A stretch of DNA of 64,000 bases, taken from assembly GCA_030734395.1 (NCBI GenBank), contig JAUZTG010000041.1, positions 434,001 through 498,000 on the forward strand, written 5' to 3'. The notes under the pieces are model-generated. The model saw nothing but the letters and a program-made list of their open reading frames with translations. It was not told the origin of the DNA and made no database searches. Origin of the DNA: Sarocladium kiliense. Taxonomy: Eukaryota > Ascomycota > Sordariomycetes > Hypocreales > Sarocladiaceae. Position 1 is the first letter of the stretch, and each line of letters opens with the position of its first letter. Below, in pieces: positions 1 through 10,160 of this stretch. Both the position numbers and the translations under genes were made by a program.

Positions 1-556
1 CGGTGAACGTGCGGCTCTCTCCTCCAAGGTCTTAATAGCGTCGGCCTCATCTTTCGTACCCCGATATTAGCATACTTACCAAATGGCGGGATCAAGGATA
101 CTCACGATGATGGGAGGCGGCAGTGCCACGCAATATCAGATGAGACAGGTTCGAAGCATATGTGATGGCATATTGCTGGGCGAGGAACCCTCCGAAACTC
201 CCACCACAGACAATGACATTGCCATGTTTGCCGACGAAATGGATCCGCAATGCCTCAACATCGTCGACTATTTGGGCAAAGGTGTACGGCTTCGTTCGCG
301 AGCTCTGGCCATGACCTCGAAAGTCGAAAGAGAGGACCCGAAAATGGTCGCTCAGCCGACTGTACACGGCGAAGTCGGACCTGTGGTCTCCTATAGAAGC
401 TTCTTAGTCTCTGTTCTTCGGCTTATCGAGTTCCGATAAGGGCAGTCGCGTACCAAGACCACGGCCGCCGTGGAGTGTAATCATCAACGGCGCATCCTCT
501 GGACCATGAATGCGGTAGGCCAACTTGGCACCATTCAACTCAACGAAGTCAACCAT
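1..556 (-). CDS. alpha/beta hydrolase, proline iminopeptidase (S33)-like, 3' end outside window
   Basis: Minus-strand gene running off the left edge. Model: exon 1 556-454, exon 2 390-106, exon 3 50-<1, about 146 residues visible. Introns are 453-391 and 105-51 (donors GTACGC and GTGAGT), and both joins keep frame. Seen: an HGGRG oxyanion-type motif at the end of exon 1, an FRGHGQS segment, and the nucleophile elbow GGSFGG in exon 2. Family knowledge: these are marks of the alpha/beta-hydrolase fold of prolyl aminopeptidase-like enzymes, normally near 300 residues, so the Asp and His of the triad should lie beyond the window. No signal peptide is seen, so it is probably cytosolic. The start is the first ATG followed by a typical beta-strand-rich N terminus. 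The substrate cannot be read from sequence; it could equally be a small-molecule esterase or lactonase. Confidence 0.8.
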
Positions 557-1560
557 GACTGCGATGGCGAGTGTCGTAAAGCAACGTCCTCTCCCTTAGG
601 TGTCTATACAGGATCGATCGATAACTGCTCTCCTTTTGCTTCAAGCGACTGAGACTTGTCTTCCCAACCTACCTCTCAATACGTTCGTTAAGAATGGCCG
701 ACTTCAGCTTGCGACTTTTCGACAAACGGGACTCATGTCAATGCTTAACTGAGCCAAGGACGGAAGCGTGGGGAAACTTGTCATCCGTTGAGCTTACCAA
801 CACGGCGGTATCCCAAGACATCACATGTCCAGCTCCATCTTCGTGGTCTCTCCGGTGGCAAGCTTCCCTCCAGAGCTCTACACAGAACAGCCCATACAAC
901 CACCGCCGAGCAAAGGCTGTCCCAGTTGCCGGAGCCCAAATGCCGATCTCAAGCCACCCACGCGGACAAAGTCGGCATCGTCGGCCCCGCCCCGACCAGA
1001 ATTACCATAACAGGCAACGAGCGGCTTCATCAAAAACGCCTCTCCCCGGCTGCTAGTGAAGATGCCCCCCCACCACGCCTTTTCCTCTGTCCATGGCCCC
1101 CAATAAACAGGCGAAATTCGAGGAGATATCGCGTGGCAGATACTGGGGACTTTGCTCCAGGATCTGGACTTGCTTCCTTGTCTAAAACCGGACTCTATTC
1201 CCATATTTTTTCGACGCTATCAAACGATGTCGTGATCTACAGACATGTTTGCGTTATCTCAAGACCATCGCAGCCCACGCGTTTCTTTATAGTCCGCTTT
1301 TGAGGTGGCGGTCTTAGCTGGATTTTGACATCTAAGCGCTGTTCGTTCATACATCTGACCGCAAATATTGTAGACTATCCCTGTCGCTCCCAACCACATG
1401 TCTACAAGACGGGGTCGCCTTTAAGAACCGACCGAGCAGCCTGCCTTTGTATGCCACGAGGAACATAACATCAGTGCATGCTCCCGACTCATCGCTGTTT
1501 ACTTCTTGTAAACACTGTCGCTTTTTTTCACATCAGCAGAAGCAGGAACCTCCCGTCATC
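557..1560. other. intergenic, upstream of the hydrolase and the MFS transporter
   Basis: About 1 kb between two divergent genes, so it should hold both promoters. It has scattered open frames of up to about 170 codons on both strands, but these overlap one another, are rich in Pro/Arg/Ser and resemble no family. I see no repeat or RNA gene. An upstream in-frame ATG at 1447 precedes the MFS gene, but its leader sequence does not look coding. Confidence 0.5.
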
Positions 1561-3225
1561 ATGTCGGCCACCCACCATACCAAGACGGAGACATCGGCAG
1601 ATGCCGTCGCCGTTGGCTCAGCTGGCCAAAGCATCTCATCGGCCCCGATCTCCGACGAGAAAGGAGACTTCTCCTCAAAGGCGACAGAGAAGGCTTTGCC
1701 ACCGTCTTCAACAGAACCAGACAGCCGTCGGCATAACAGCAAAAACCACTGGTTCCAGTGGCACGAGCCTGGCACTTCGACTCAGGAGAAGCGCCTTATT
1801 CTCAAGCTTGATTGGTTCCTGCTCAGTATTTCTTGTCTGCTCTTCTTCATCAAACAGCTCGACGGCAACAACATCTCGAATGCTTACGTCTCTGGCATGG
1901 CCGATGACCTGGGGTTTGGGCCCGGAAACGAGCTCTCCTGGATGAACACGTACTTCAACATTGGCGTCATCATTGGCGGATGCTTCTCCAATCTTGCGCT
2001 CACCGTTGTTCGACCGCGGTGGTGGCTCCCTGGATGTCTTTTCACCTGGTCACTCTTTGTCCTTGGCCTATACAAGTGCAATCACGCCTACGAATTTTAC
2101 ATCCTGCGGTTCTTCATAGGATTCTTCGAGTCCTCGGCTTGGCCTGGTGTCATGTATGTCCTGGGCTGTTGGTACCGCAAGAGTGAGCTCGCCCGTCGCT
2201 CTGGGTTCTTCGTCATGAGCGGTGTGCTTGGACAGATGTTTTCCGGTTATCTGCAGTCGGCTCTGTATACTGGTATGCACGGCAAGGGTGGTTTGGCTGC
2301 TTGGCGTTGGCTATTCATTTTCGACTTCCTTCTCGCCATTCCGGTCGTCATCTACGGATTGGTACGTTTCTTCCCTGCCTGCCATTTATTTCCTGGTCTG
2401 GCGACTTTCTATGAGGACGAGCCTCCATATAGAGTAAACTAACTCGTTCTCCTCTAGACCTGCTACCCTGACACGCCAGAGACAACGACCGCCTGGTATC
2501 TCAATGATTGGGAACGCGAGCGCGCGCGCCAGCGTATCGAAGAAGAAGGTCGCAAGCCGGTTGGAAAGCTTGACTGGACCGTTATCCAGCGTATCTTCCT
2601 ATCGTGGGAAGTCTACGCTTTCACCGCTGCCTATAGCTTCTGGACTCTCACCTGCGGTTCCTACATCATCCAATACTTCACCCTGTATCTGCGAGCCACT
2701 GGTATGTACACGGTCCCCGAGATCAACAACATCCCCACCTCCGTTGGCGCCGTCAACTTCGTCTTCATGATCTCGACGGGGTATATCGCGGATAAGATCG
2801 GCCGCCGAGGACCAGTCTGTCTGGCTGTGGGCACTCTTCTTACGATGTGTTATTCCATGCTCACGGCATGGACAATCCCCCACACTGCACGCATGGCTGC
2901 ATTCATATTGGTTGGATGCTATGGTTGTTACACCCCTCTTCTGGCTGGCTGGGCGAACGAGGCTTGCGCAGGAGATCAGCAGAAGCGGGCGTTCGTCCTG
3001 GCTTTCATGGTCTCGGTCGGTCAAGCCGTTGTTATTCCGTTCCAGCAGCTCCAGTTGCCCAGTGGTCAAGCTCCTGAGTTCAAGCAGACTCACGGATGGC
3101 CAAGCGCGCTTGCGTTTGTGATCGCCCTGACGCTCTGGACGGGAGTTGGATTGCCCTTGATGCAGCGATTCTTTGGAGGCAAGAACCGCAACGAGCACCA
3201 AGCAGACACCGAAGTTGAAGCTTGA
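1561..3225 (+). CDS. MFS transporter, anion:cation symporter family (pantothenate Liz1/Fen2-like)
   Basis: Two exons, 1561-2361 and 2458-3225, giving 522 residues. The 96-nt intron has donor GTACGT, a CTAAC branch site and acceptor CTCTAG. A hydrophilic N terminus of about 75 residues precedes twelve hydrophobic segments in two blocks, split at a charged loop (WERERARQ). Seen: the start of TM1 with KQLDGNNISNAYVSGM, ending in a SWMNTYFNIG segment, and later DKIGRRGP, a version of the MFS loop motif. Family knowledge: this pattern belongs to the Dal5/Liz1/Fen2/Seo1 group, which moves pantothenate, allantoate, nicotinate or similar anions across the plasma membrane. The exact substrate cannot be assigned. 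An in-frame ATG at 1447 would add 38 residues, but 1561 gives the usual length. No linked catabolic gene is evident. Confidence 0.88.
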
Positions 3226-3897
3226 AGACAGAGATCAAGAACGTATGAATAGCTATGTAGATTCTATTCTATACTCCACCAGAGACGTGCCGCCCAACAG
3301 TATTATCGTCATGATTTTAGTTTGGCAACAACCCGCATAGGGCCATTAGTTCTGGCGACGAAACGCTTTCGAGGACAGAGATGGTTTTGCGGTTACAGAA
3401 CAAAATAGGACTTTCCTTGAGAATAGATGAAGCAAATCCTGCACTCTGTTCCTTAAGGACAAGGAAATTTTCCGTCTCTTGAGATGCCGTACTGTTGACC
3501 ACCCAAGTCATTCGGTTGCTGTCTTCAATGTGATTACACGCATGATTCTTAAATTGATGATAGATTACCAAGACGATGATTCACAATAACACTTGAGGTT
3601 CAAGAAAGGCCATGAACATCATGACTGAAGGGATCCTACCGACTATTTTGATGAAAAGCTGATGGTCAATCTGCTGGATATTATTATGACAAAATTTCGC
3701 TATAAAAGCCTTGGGCGGACGAATCTATGCAGAAGAGAATTGGCCACAATATGAACTTGAAGAAGCTCTCATCCTGGTACTTCAAAGAGCTGTGCCTGAT
3801 GCAGAGGCCTTTTTACAGCCTTGGTACAGATTTCCTGTACTCTCGTGGACGAAACTACCACGCACACCGGCCCTCAAACAAGCTGCCCTTCCCTAAG
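3226..3897. other. intergenic between two gene 3' ends
   Basis: About 670 bases between the convergent MFS transporter and the Zn2Cys6 regulator. It is moderately AT-rich and I see no coding signal, repeat or RNA gene. Several AATAAA-like stretches near 3898-3910 could serve the 3' end of the regulator. Confidence 0.45.
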
Positions 3898-5249
3898 CTA
3901 AATAAAATAAACGTGCCGTGGCGGGAAGGCAGTCACGCTGTCTAGTTCGGCAAGCATTTCCATCCACAGGTCGCCATCCTCTTCGTTCCCCAAGCTCAGA
4001 CAGCCTAGCCACCTCCTCACAGCTGCGTATTGCCGCGCAGCCCGGTCGCGAAACCACCAGAGACCACCCCGGAATCGACACAGCAGTCCCGCCCAGTAGC
4101 CGTAGAGCCACCACGCGCGTGGGTCTTGCAATAATAGCAGAGTTCGGAAATCCTTTTGTGCCTTGGAGGTGAACGCCAGGTAAACCACCGAGTTTTCTAG
4201 TGTTGGGGGCAAGGACCGCAGATAGGCTGTGATTCGAACGAGGAGACGAACGCTCGTTTCTAGTGGTGGTGGTCTCTCCCATGGAGCGGATGGGGGAGAA
4301 GAGCTTGACTGGGAATAGATGTCTTCGGCATCATTTCCTTCGTCTAGGTGGAAAAAAGCAATCCACGGTTCCGGGATAGGCGGTGGTTTCTGGCCAACAT
4401 TTGGCCACATGGCGGCATCAGACCCTGGGGCAAATATGGTGGCCAAGAACTTGGAAGCGCCGGGCAAGTAGACGGCCACTGATCGCATCAGGGGGCCCAA
4501 ACCGGCCTGGAATGTCAGCCATCCCATTTCCGCATCGTGCTCGTCTGCGATCCAAGGGCCTGGATCATCCAGACTGTGACCGACTGAAGCTGATGCCAAC
4601 GGGGAGAGGGGAAAGGCTAGCAAACTAAATAGAATAGCACTGAGCAGCATCGTGTTGACTCCCGTCTGCCCCAACTCCTCTGCAGAAAACTGAAGTTGCG
4701 CTTTGTACTCAAGCATGGCGGTGGCGCGGTAGGAGTACTCAGCCAGGATATACGGCCTGTGGCCTGGCCGCAAGTGGCGTAGGTGAGACGCTGCGAGGGC
4801 ATGACAGACGCTGCGAACCAATTGGCTTGACTTATATGCCGCCATGAAATTGGCATTCTGGTCAAAGCCTGGGAATATGGCGGACCACTGTGTCTGGCAG
4901 TGGTGGACCAGCTCCATGTTGGATACATGTTGGCCAGTGTGATCATCATCCGAAGACGGAGGCGACGGATGAATCCGTGCCTGTACTTCAGGTACTGAAT
5001 ATTCGCATGTCCGTTTGTTCCGACGGCACCTTACACATACAGGCTTGGTCTCGTCGCACTATATCCATTCATCAGTATGGCTTTCAGCACTCTAGGTGGC
5101 GCGGAACCTTTGCTTACTTTCACCTTCTTAGCCTTGCACATCTGGCAGCCATCTCGGGACTTGTAACGAATGACGCGTCTACCATGGAAGGCTGGAGATT
5201 TTGGATCAAAGTTGGAGACAGACAGGACACGAAAGTTATTCATCTTCAA
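3898..5249 (-). CDS. Zn2Cys6 transcription factor (fungal-specific, Upc2/Ecm22-like C terminus)
   Basis: Two exons, 5249-5118 and 5058-3898, for about 430 residues. The 59-nt intron (donor GTAAGC, acceptor ATATAG) sits inside the zinc cluster, a common place in this family. Once spliced, the cluster reads C-X2-C-X6-C-X6-C-X2-C-X6-C at roughly residues 35-65, a binuclear Zn2Cys6 DNA-binding domain. The remainder is helical, with no membrane segments, and resembles the short regulatory domain of sterol-uptake-control-type factors. Two start codons lie two residues apart (5249, 5243). It is divergent from the SDR gene at 5570, with 320 bases between, so it may regulate that gene; this is inference. 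The predicted location is the nucleus. Ligand and targets are unknown. Confidence 0.85.
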
Positions 5250-5569
5250 AGCTCGGTTACCCGATGTAGAAGAGGGAACGGTGGGAAAGAAGTCGTCAAT
5301 CGGGGTGCAACTAAGATAATGGTGCTGACATTACTCTAGCGCTACTCTCAGATAGGTAACCGAGCTCCATGAGCATGATGATCGAGAGGCGCACGACGTT
5401 TCCTGACCCGGATTTCAGCTCGGTTGCCTTTTTCAGCGATAGTGGCGCGAGCATGTAAGTGAGTGCTTGTGCACGTATAAATGACCGTCCTTCTGCAACG
5501 TCACTGGAAAGAAAATGATGGGAGAAAAGACACAACGTAAACATTTCGACTCAGTTCGGATCCGGCGCA
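5250..5569. promoter_or_regulatory. shared divergent promoter region, regulator / SDR
   Basis: A 320-base spacer between divergent start codons. Both promoters must lie here unless they extend into coding sequence. I could not pick out a convincing CGG-type palindrome or TATA box, so no operator is claimed. Confidence 0.5.
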
Positions 5570-6637
5570 ATGCATACTGTCCACTCCAGAGACTTGCCTC
5601 CTTTGCCTGCCAGCATTGCTGGCACTTTCATCCGCAATCAGTTCTTCACCACAATACCCTTGCCCACACAGGATCTATATCCAGATGTCGCCGGGAAATG
5701 CGCCATCGTGACCGGCTCTAACACCGGCCTCGGATTCGAAGCTGCCCGTCAGCTCCTCTCTCTTGGGCTTTCACACCTTGTCATGGGTGTTCGATCGCTC
5801 AAGAATGGCCAGGCCGCAGCGGACAGGCTCATTCACCATGCGAAAGATCGTAGTAAGGTCAAGATCGATGTCTGGCACCTGGACATGGAGTCATACGACT
5901 CAATCCAGGCTTTTGCAACACAATGCAGCGAGAAGCTTCCGCAACGAGTCGATATAGCTATCCTGAACGCAGGATTGGCGCACACCAAGTTCTCTACTCT
6001 ACCCTCTACAGGCCATGAGCCGACCGTGCAAGTCAACCACATCAGCACGTCCCTCCTGGCCATGCTCTTACTCCCGGTGCTTGCGCATAACAATAAGGAC
6101 AATGTGTCTCCGGCCAGACTGACGATCGTCACCTCCCTCACCGCCCACAGCTGCACCTTCCCGATGGAATCCCAGCGTCCCTTGCTCAAAGCGTTCGATA
6201 AGCCTGAGAATTTCGTCGGCGACAGGTATGGGATGAGCAAAATGCTGAATCAGCTATTCATTGCGCGGCTCGCTGCCCGTTACGTGGATCCACAGAGAGT
6301 CATGATCACCATGGTCGATCCCGGGTTGACAAGAGGCACGGGCCTCTTCAGACACATCACAAACTCACCCATTCTCATCGCACTCAGTAAGTCGGTAATG
6401 AGAATCGTGGGTCGGCCTGTGGAGAGGGGTGCGGCGACCTATCTGGATGCGGTGTTGGGGAACTATGGAGAGGGTTCACATGGGTCGCTATTAATGAACT
6501 GCAATGTGGCGCCCTATTGTCACTGGTTTTATGAAGATGCAGATGGGAGTAAAGGGTACTCCGACGCAATCTGGCATGAAACTATGGAGGAGCTGAGGTT
6601 TGCTGGTGTGGAGGAGATTCTCAACATCACCAGGTGA
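5570..6637 (+). CDS. short-chain dehydrogenase/reductase (SDR), retinol-dehydrogenase/TIC32-like
   Basis: Single exon, 355 residues. Seen: the nucleotide-binding Gly motif TGSNTGLG at residues 48-55, an ILNAG motif in place of NNAG, a Ser in TSLTAHS, and the catalytic YGMSK (Tyr220, Lys224). This is a complete classical SDR active site, so an NAD(P)(H)-dependent oxidoreductase acting on an alcohol or ketone is expected. The N-terminal extension of about 40 residues and the C-terminal extension past residue 300 match fungal members of the WW-oxidoreductase/TIC32-type group. No clear signal peptide is seen. The start is the first ATG in frame. Its neighbour on the other strand is a Zn2Cys6 regulator with a shared upstream region. 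The substrate is unknown. Confidence 0.88.
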   Translation: MHTVHSRDLPPLPASIAGTFIRNQFFTTIPLPTQDLYPDVAGKCAIVTGSNTGLGFEAARQLLSLGLSHLVMGVRSLKNGQAAADRLIHHAKDRSKVKIDVWHLDMESYDSIQAFATQCSEKLPQRVDIAILNAGLAHTKFSTLPSTGHEPTVQVNHISTSLLAMLLLPVLAHNNKDNVSPARLTIVTSLTAHSCTFPMESQRPLLKAFDKPENFVGDRYGMSKMLNQLFIARLAARYVDPQRVMITMVDPGLTRGTGLFRHITNSPILIALSKSVMRIVGRPVERGAATYLDAVLGNYGEGSHGSLLMNCNVAPYCHWFYEDADGSKGYSDAIWHETMEELRFAGVEEILNITR

Positions 6638-7438
6638 CGAATCGCAGTTATGTGCCAACGCGCGCAAGGGGAGGGCGGAGTTGGTGGAATAAGATGTGTT
6701 TAGAACCTAGCTTATTCTTCTATCTTTAAAGCTGCTGAATAGTGTTCTGTGTATTTTATTTAAATTTTATTCGTCATTGATCTCGATCATCCAATATCCC
6801 TTTACCCTGGCAAGGTTCAAGGCGTGGTCCATGGGGTGGTTCTGCACTGACTTCTCCTGCTCCTACGGCAAGCATTGGCCACGCTAACCTCTAAAGATAA
6901 GGAAAGTTCGAGTTGGGAAAATGGCAAGAGGTTTGTCTCTTTTCAGCTTTTCGATTCAAGTGGACGGGAGCACATTTATATGCTGCCAAAGAGAGATAGC
7001 CTGACCAACAATCGTTGACTCGCGCTTACGTCTGTGAGACATAGATCAGCATGAGAGCCAAGGTCAAGCTGCCTGCCACGTCAGTTGCACCTCACCGCAT
7101 TTATGCACCCCTTTGCGTTGCTGAGAGCCGACTGGTTGAAGCAAGACATAAACGAGGCTCTGCAGACGCGGCTCAATCGTTCAGCTGCACTTTGCACCGA
7201 ACGCTGCTGTCTCACCGCACTTATGCTGTGCTTTTCTGAGCCCTAAAAGGCTAGAGTAAGACATTGAATAAGGCTCTACGGACACGGCTCAGTCTCTCAG
7301 TTGCACTTTGCGCCCAACGCTACTGACTTAGTTGGACAGTCAATACACTATGATGGTACAAACGCTGACGCTGATGCTTCGAGGCCAGACTTTTGTACGC
7401 GCTTGCTCTCCTTTCTAGCATAGATATAAGGACCGACT
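6638..7438. other. intergenic, contains a ~120-bp tandem duplication
   Basis: About 800 bases between the SDR gene and the AAA+ gene. No gene is seen. A short AT-rich stretch near 6720-6780 follows the SDR. The second half holds the imperfect tandem repeat listed separately, so the AAA+ gene promoter overlaps or directly follows that repeat. Confidence 0.5.
7091..7326. repeat. imperfect tandem repeat, two units of about 118 bp
   Basis: Unit 1 spans about 7091-7210 and unit 2 about 7211-7326. Both begin CTCACCGCA-TTATGC and end in CAGYTGCACTTTGC followed by CCAACGCTRCTG-like sequence, with GAGGCTCT / AAGGCTCT in the middle. A short piece matching the unit end (CAGTTGCAC at 7082) suggests a truncated third copy upstream. 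The copies have diverged, so the duplication is not recent. It lies about 110 bases upstream of the AAA+ start codon. Confidence 0.7.
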
Positions 7439-9845
7439 ATGCCCTCTTCTATAGCTTCTTCTTCGCATATGGACACTATCCACATGACCATACACGAGTA
7501 CTTTCAAAAATACAGGATGATGTGTACTCACCCAGCAAGGCGACGTCACGCCCGAGCCATGCTGCCGGATCCCTACGACATGTCTGACGGGGAGGCGCTC
7601 CCCAAGACCAAGTCCAAGTCGTCGAGACCGGCCGCTGAGTTTGGCATGACGATCGAAACACGAAATCTCTACAGAGAGAATAGCCGGACCTCCTGGGCGG
7701 AGTTGGCACTAGACGACATTGGTCCTCTCTCTCAGGGCACTTCAGATTCGGAGATATTTGCTCTGGTTGTGCGAAGGGAGAGGACCAGTATTGAGGCTGA
7801 CGACCCAGCCCTTCAGCTGCATTCCATCACAGTCCAGAGTCCAATCCTCAAGAAACTCTTGGGTCCTGTCTTTGCTGACTATCCTGGCATCAACACCAAC
7901 TTGAGGAAGGTACATTTCCACGCTCCATTCTACGAATTCCACTATCGATGGAAACGGTTCCGCGATGCGAAGCCGGCCCAGGAAGAAGGCATGGAGAATT
8001 TGCATTATGAGAAGCTATACGATGTGATCGCTCCGGAGATCATAGCAGGTATTGAGACACAGAAGGATCTGCTCAAGAACCGTGTTATGTCGTTCCAACA
8101 CGTCTGGATGCTCTTCGAACCTGGCGTCGAAATCTACTCGCGAGACGACGATCAGCACCGCTTGTATCTTCTGAACAGTGGAAAATACAAAGAGATGGGG
8201 GGCACCCTCATATACACACTATCCTGCCGCTACATTGATTGTGACGGGAGTCGCTTTGGTTACGCTACGACTACCCTAGTCATCGAGGCATTCGAGAAAA
8301 TGAAACGCGTGACAGATCTCAGTGTCTTCCCTAGCCGTTTCCAGCCTGGGATCGAGAAGATTCGAGTTCAGCTGAGAGATAGGGGAAAGAAGTTTGAGAG
8401 CTTGAGAGGAATGCATTACAAGTCATTCACTGGATTTTCGCGCTTGAAGGGCATGATTGAGCGCTACTACGTATGTCTAACCAACCCTACACCATCATGT
8501 TCTATGCGCTGGGCCTCTCCGCTGACATGAGAAGTCTTATAGGCTGATGCTTCGAGAATCATGATTGACTGTCGATCGTTCACGAGATACAACTCCGCGT
8601 CTCAAATGGCACTGGACCAATTAGACGCAGAGAGCAGTGACGCAAGTCCGCCAACACGCATAGCTACTCGACTCTCTGAGCATCATTATAAGCTATGTAC
8701 GCCCAATTTGAAGGGCTTCAGCTTCAAGGCCAAGAAATGGGGTTCGCACTTTCCTGCATATCAAACTATGCATGTCGATAACCCGCGACATCTTTTCCCC
8801 CGTGTTTCACCAGACTCGCCCAATGCTCCGAGGAGAACGAAACTAACCTAGCTTTCTATTCTCAGGCACGTTTTACGTCGATACAGTTCATGACATTGTA
8901 TGGAACGATGAGGCTTTCGGCCGCCTAGTTCTGCCTCACGCATGCAAAGATATGATATTGGCGTTTGTGCATTCGCAATTGGCAAAGGTCGATGAATTTG
9001 ACGATGTCATTGAGGGAAAAGGTTCGTGAGAATGCATATGCCAATCTAGCTTTAACGCTCCGAGTTAATGACTTGTATGCTGGCACAGGCCAAGGGATCA
9101 TCATGCTCTTCAGCGGAGAGCCCGGCACGGGAAAGACTCTCACTTCAGAATCAGGTACGTACGTAGTCGTTGACTGCGCCTCTGCCATGACCGCTAGCAG
9201 GAAGTCTGACCGCTGTGTATAGTCGCTGAAGAAATGAAACGACCTCTCTACGCCATGTCCGCTGGAGAGCTGGGCAACGAAGCTAGCGAGGTGGAGAAGA
9301 ATCTCGAACGCGCACTTGAATTGTCGACAAATTGGGGAGCTGTGCTCTTGCTAGACGAGTGCGACGTTTTCCTGGAACGTCGCTCATCTACCGATATTCA
9401 GCGCAATCAGCTCGTGTCGATATTTCTCCGGCTTCTGGAATACTATCGAGGTGTCCTGTTGATGACAACTAACAGGGCTGCAGACCTGGACCCAGCTTTC
9501 GAGTCACGCATACACCTGAATCTGAAGTATCCGAACCTTCAGCGCAAGAGCAGGCGGGAAATCTGGCGCGGCTTCTTGAAGGACTTTCAGGAGACGGAGC
9601 TAGATGAGCTGGCAGCAGAGGATCTAAATGGCAGGGAAATCAAGAACGTAGTGAAGTCTGCGAGGCTTCTTGCGGCAAAGGATGAGAAACCACTTGCATT
9701 GCAGCATATCACAAAGGTACTTAGTGTGAAGAAGGGGATATGGGGCGATGATCCCGATGGTGACGAATGCACAGAGAAGACACATGTGCCTAAGAAAAGA
9801 CGTCGTGGATATTGGAACAAGGCTATTGCTGAGATTTCGAGATAG
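7439..9845 (+). CDS. AAA+ ATPase with N-terminal DUF7025-like region
   Basis: Five exons: 7439-8470, 8543-8741, 8866-9021, 9089-9154, 9223-9845. All four joins keep frame, giving about 691 residues. The N-terminal two thirds match the fungal DUF7025-type region, with a long mixed domain ending in FKAKKWG and TFYVD-type sequence. The AAA core follows: Walker A GEPGTGKT at residues 472-479, Walker B VLLLDE at 525-530 and a sensor-1-like TTNR. Family knowledge: such proteins are abundant and largely uncharacterised in Ascomycota and are distantly like Bcs1-type AAA ATPases. A basic KKRRR cluster near the C terminus could be a nuclear signal. Walker B is DEC instead of the commoner DEA, which is unlikely to matter. 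The start could be 7439 or 7469. It is convergent with a HerA-like ATPase. Confidence 0.85.
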
Positions 9846-10160
9846 AACAACAGCCGGGGGAACGTTATTAGATGAGACTTGTGTTCTATACTTGGCCTTG
9901 CTCTGTGGGCGGTGCGGAAACACTCTGCTGTCGAGGTGCAGCGCATCTGGGCCTTTGGAGAGCCTGTACTATAGTTTACAGCTATATTGATAGCAGCTAA
10001 TGGTGTACGGGGCTCTGCCTGGTATTAACCCTATGAGTGGCATCTCGAATCTATGCCGCCAACGCCGAAAAGCGTGCAATACATAACCGAATATGTGCTG
10101 CAAAAGGACACATAATATACGAAGGTGACGCTATGGTCCAGTGGGCATCTCTGAAGGGGC
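9846..10160. other. intergenic between convergent ATPase genes
   Basis: About 315 bases between two gene 3' ends. I see no coding or repeat signal. It probably holds both polyadenylation regions. Confidence 0.5.

Noticed and set aside
878..1204. 108-codon minus-strand frame upstream of the MFS gene
   Set aside because: No domain or signal, and overlapping plus-strand frames of similar length have equally poor composition.
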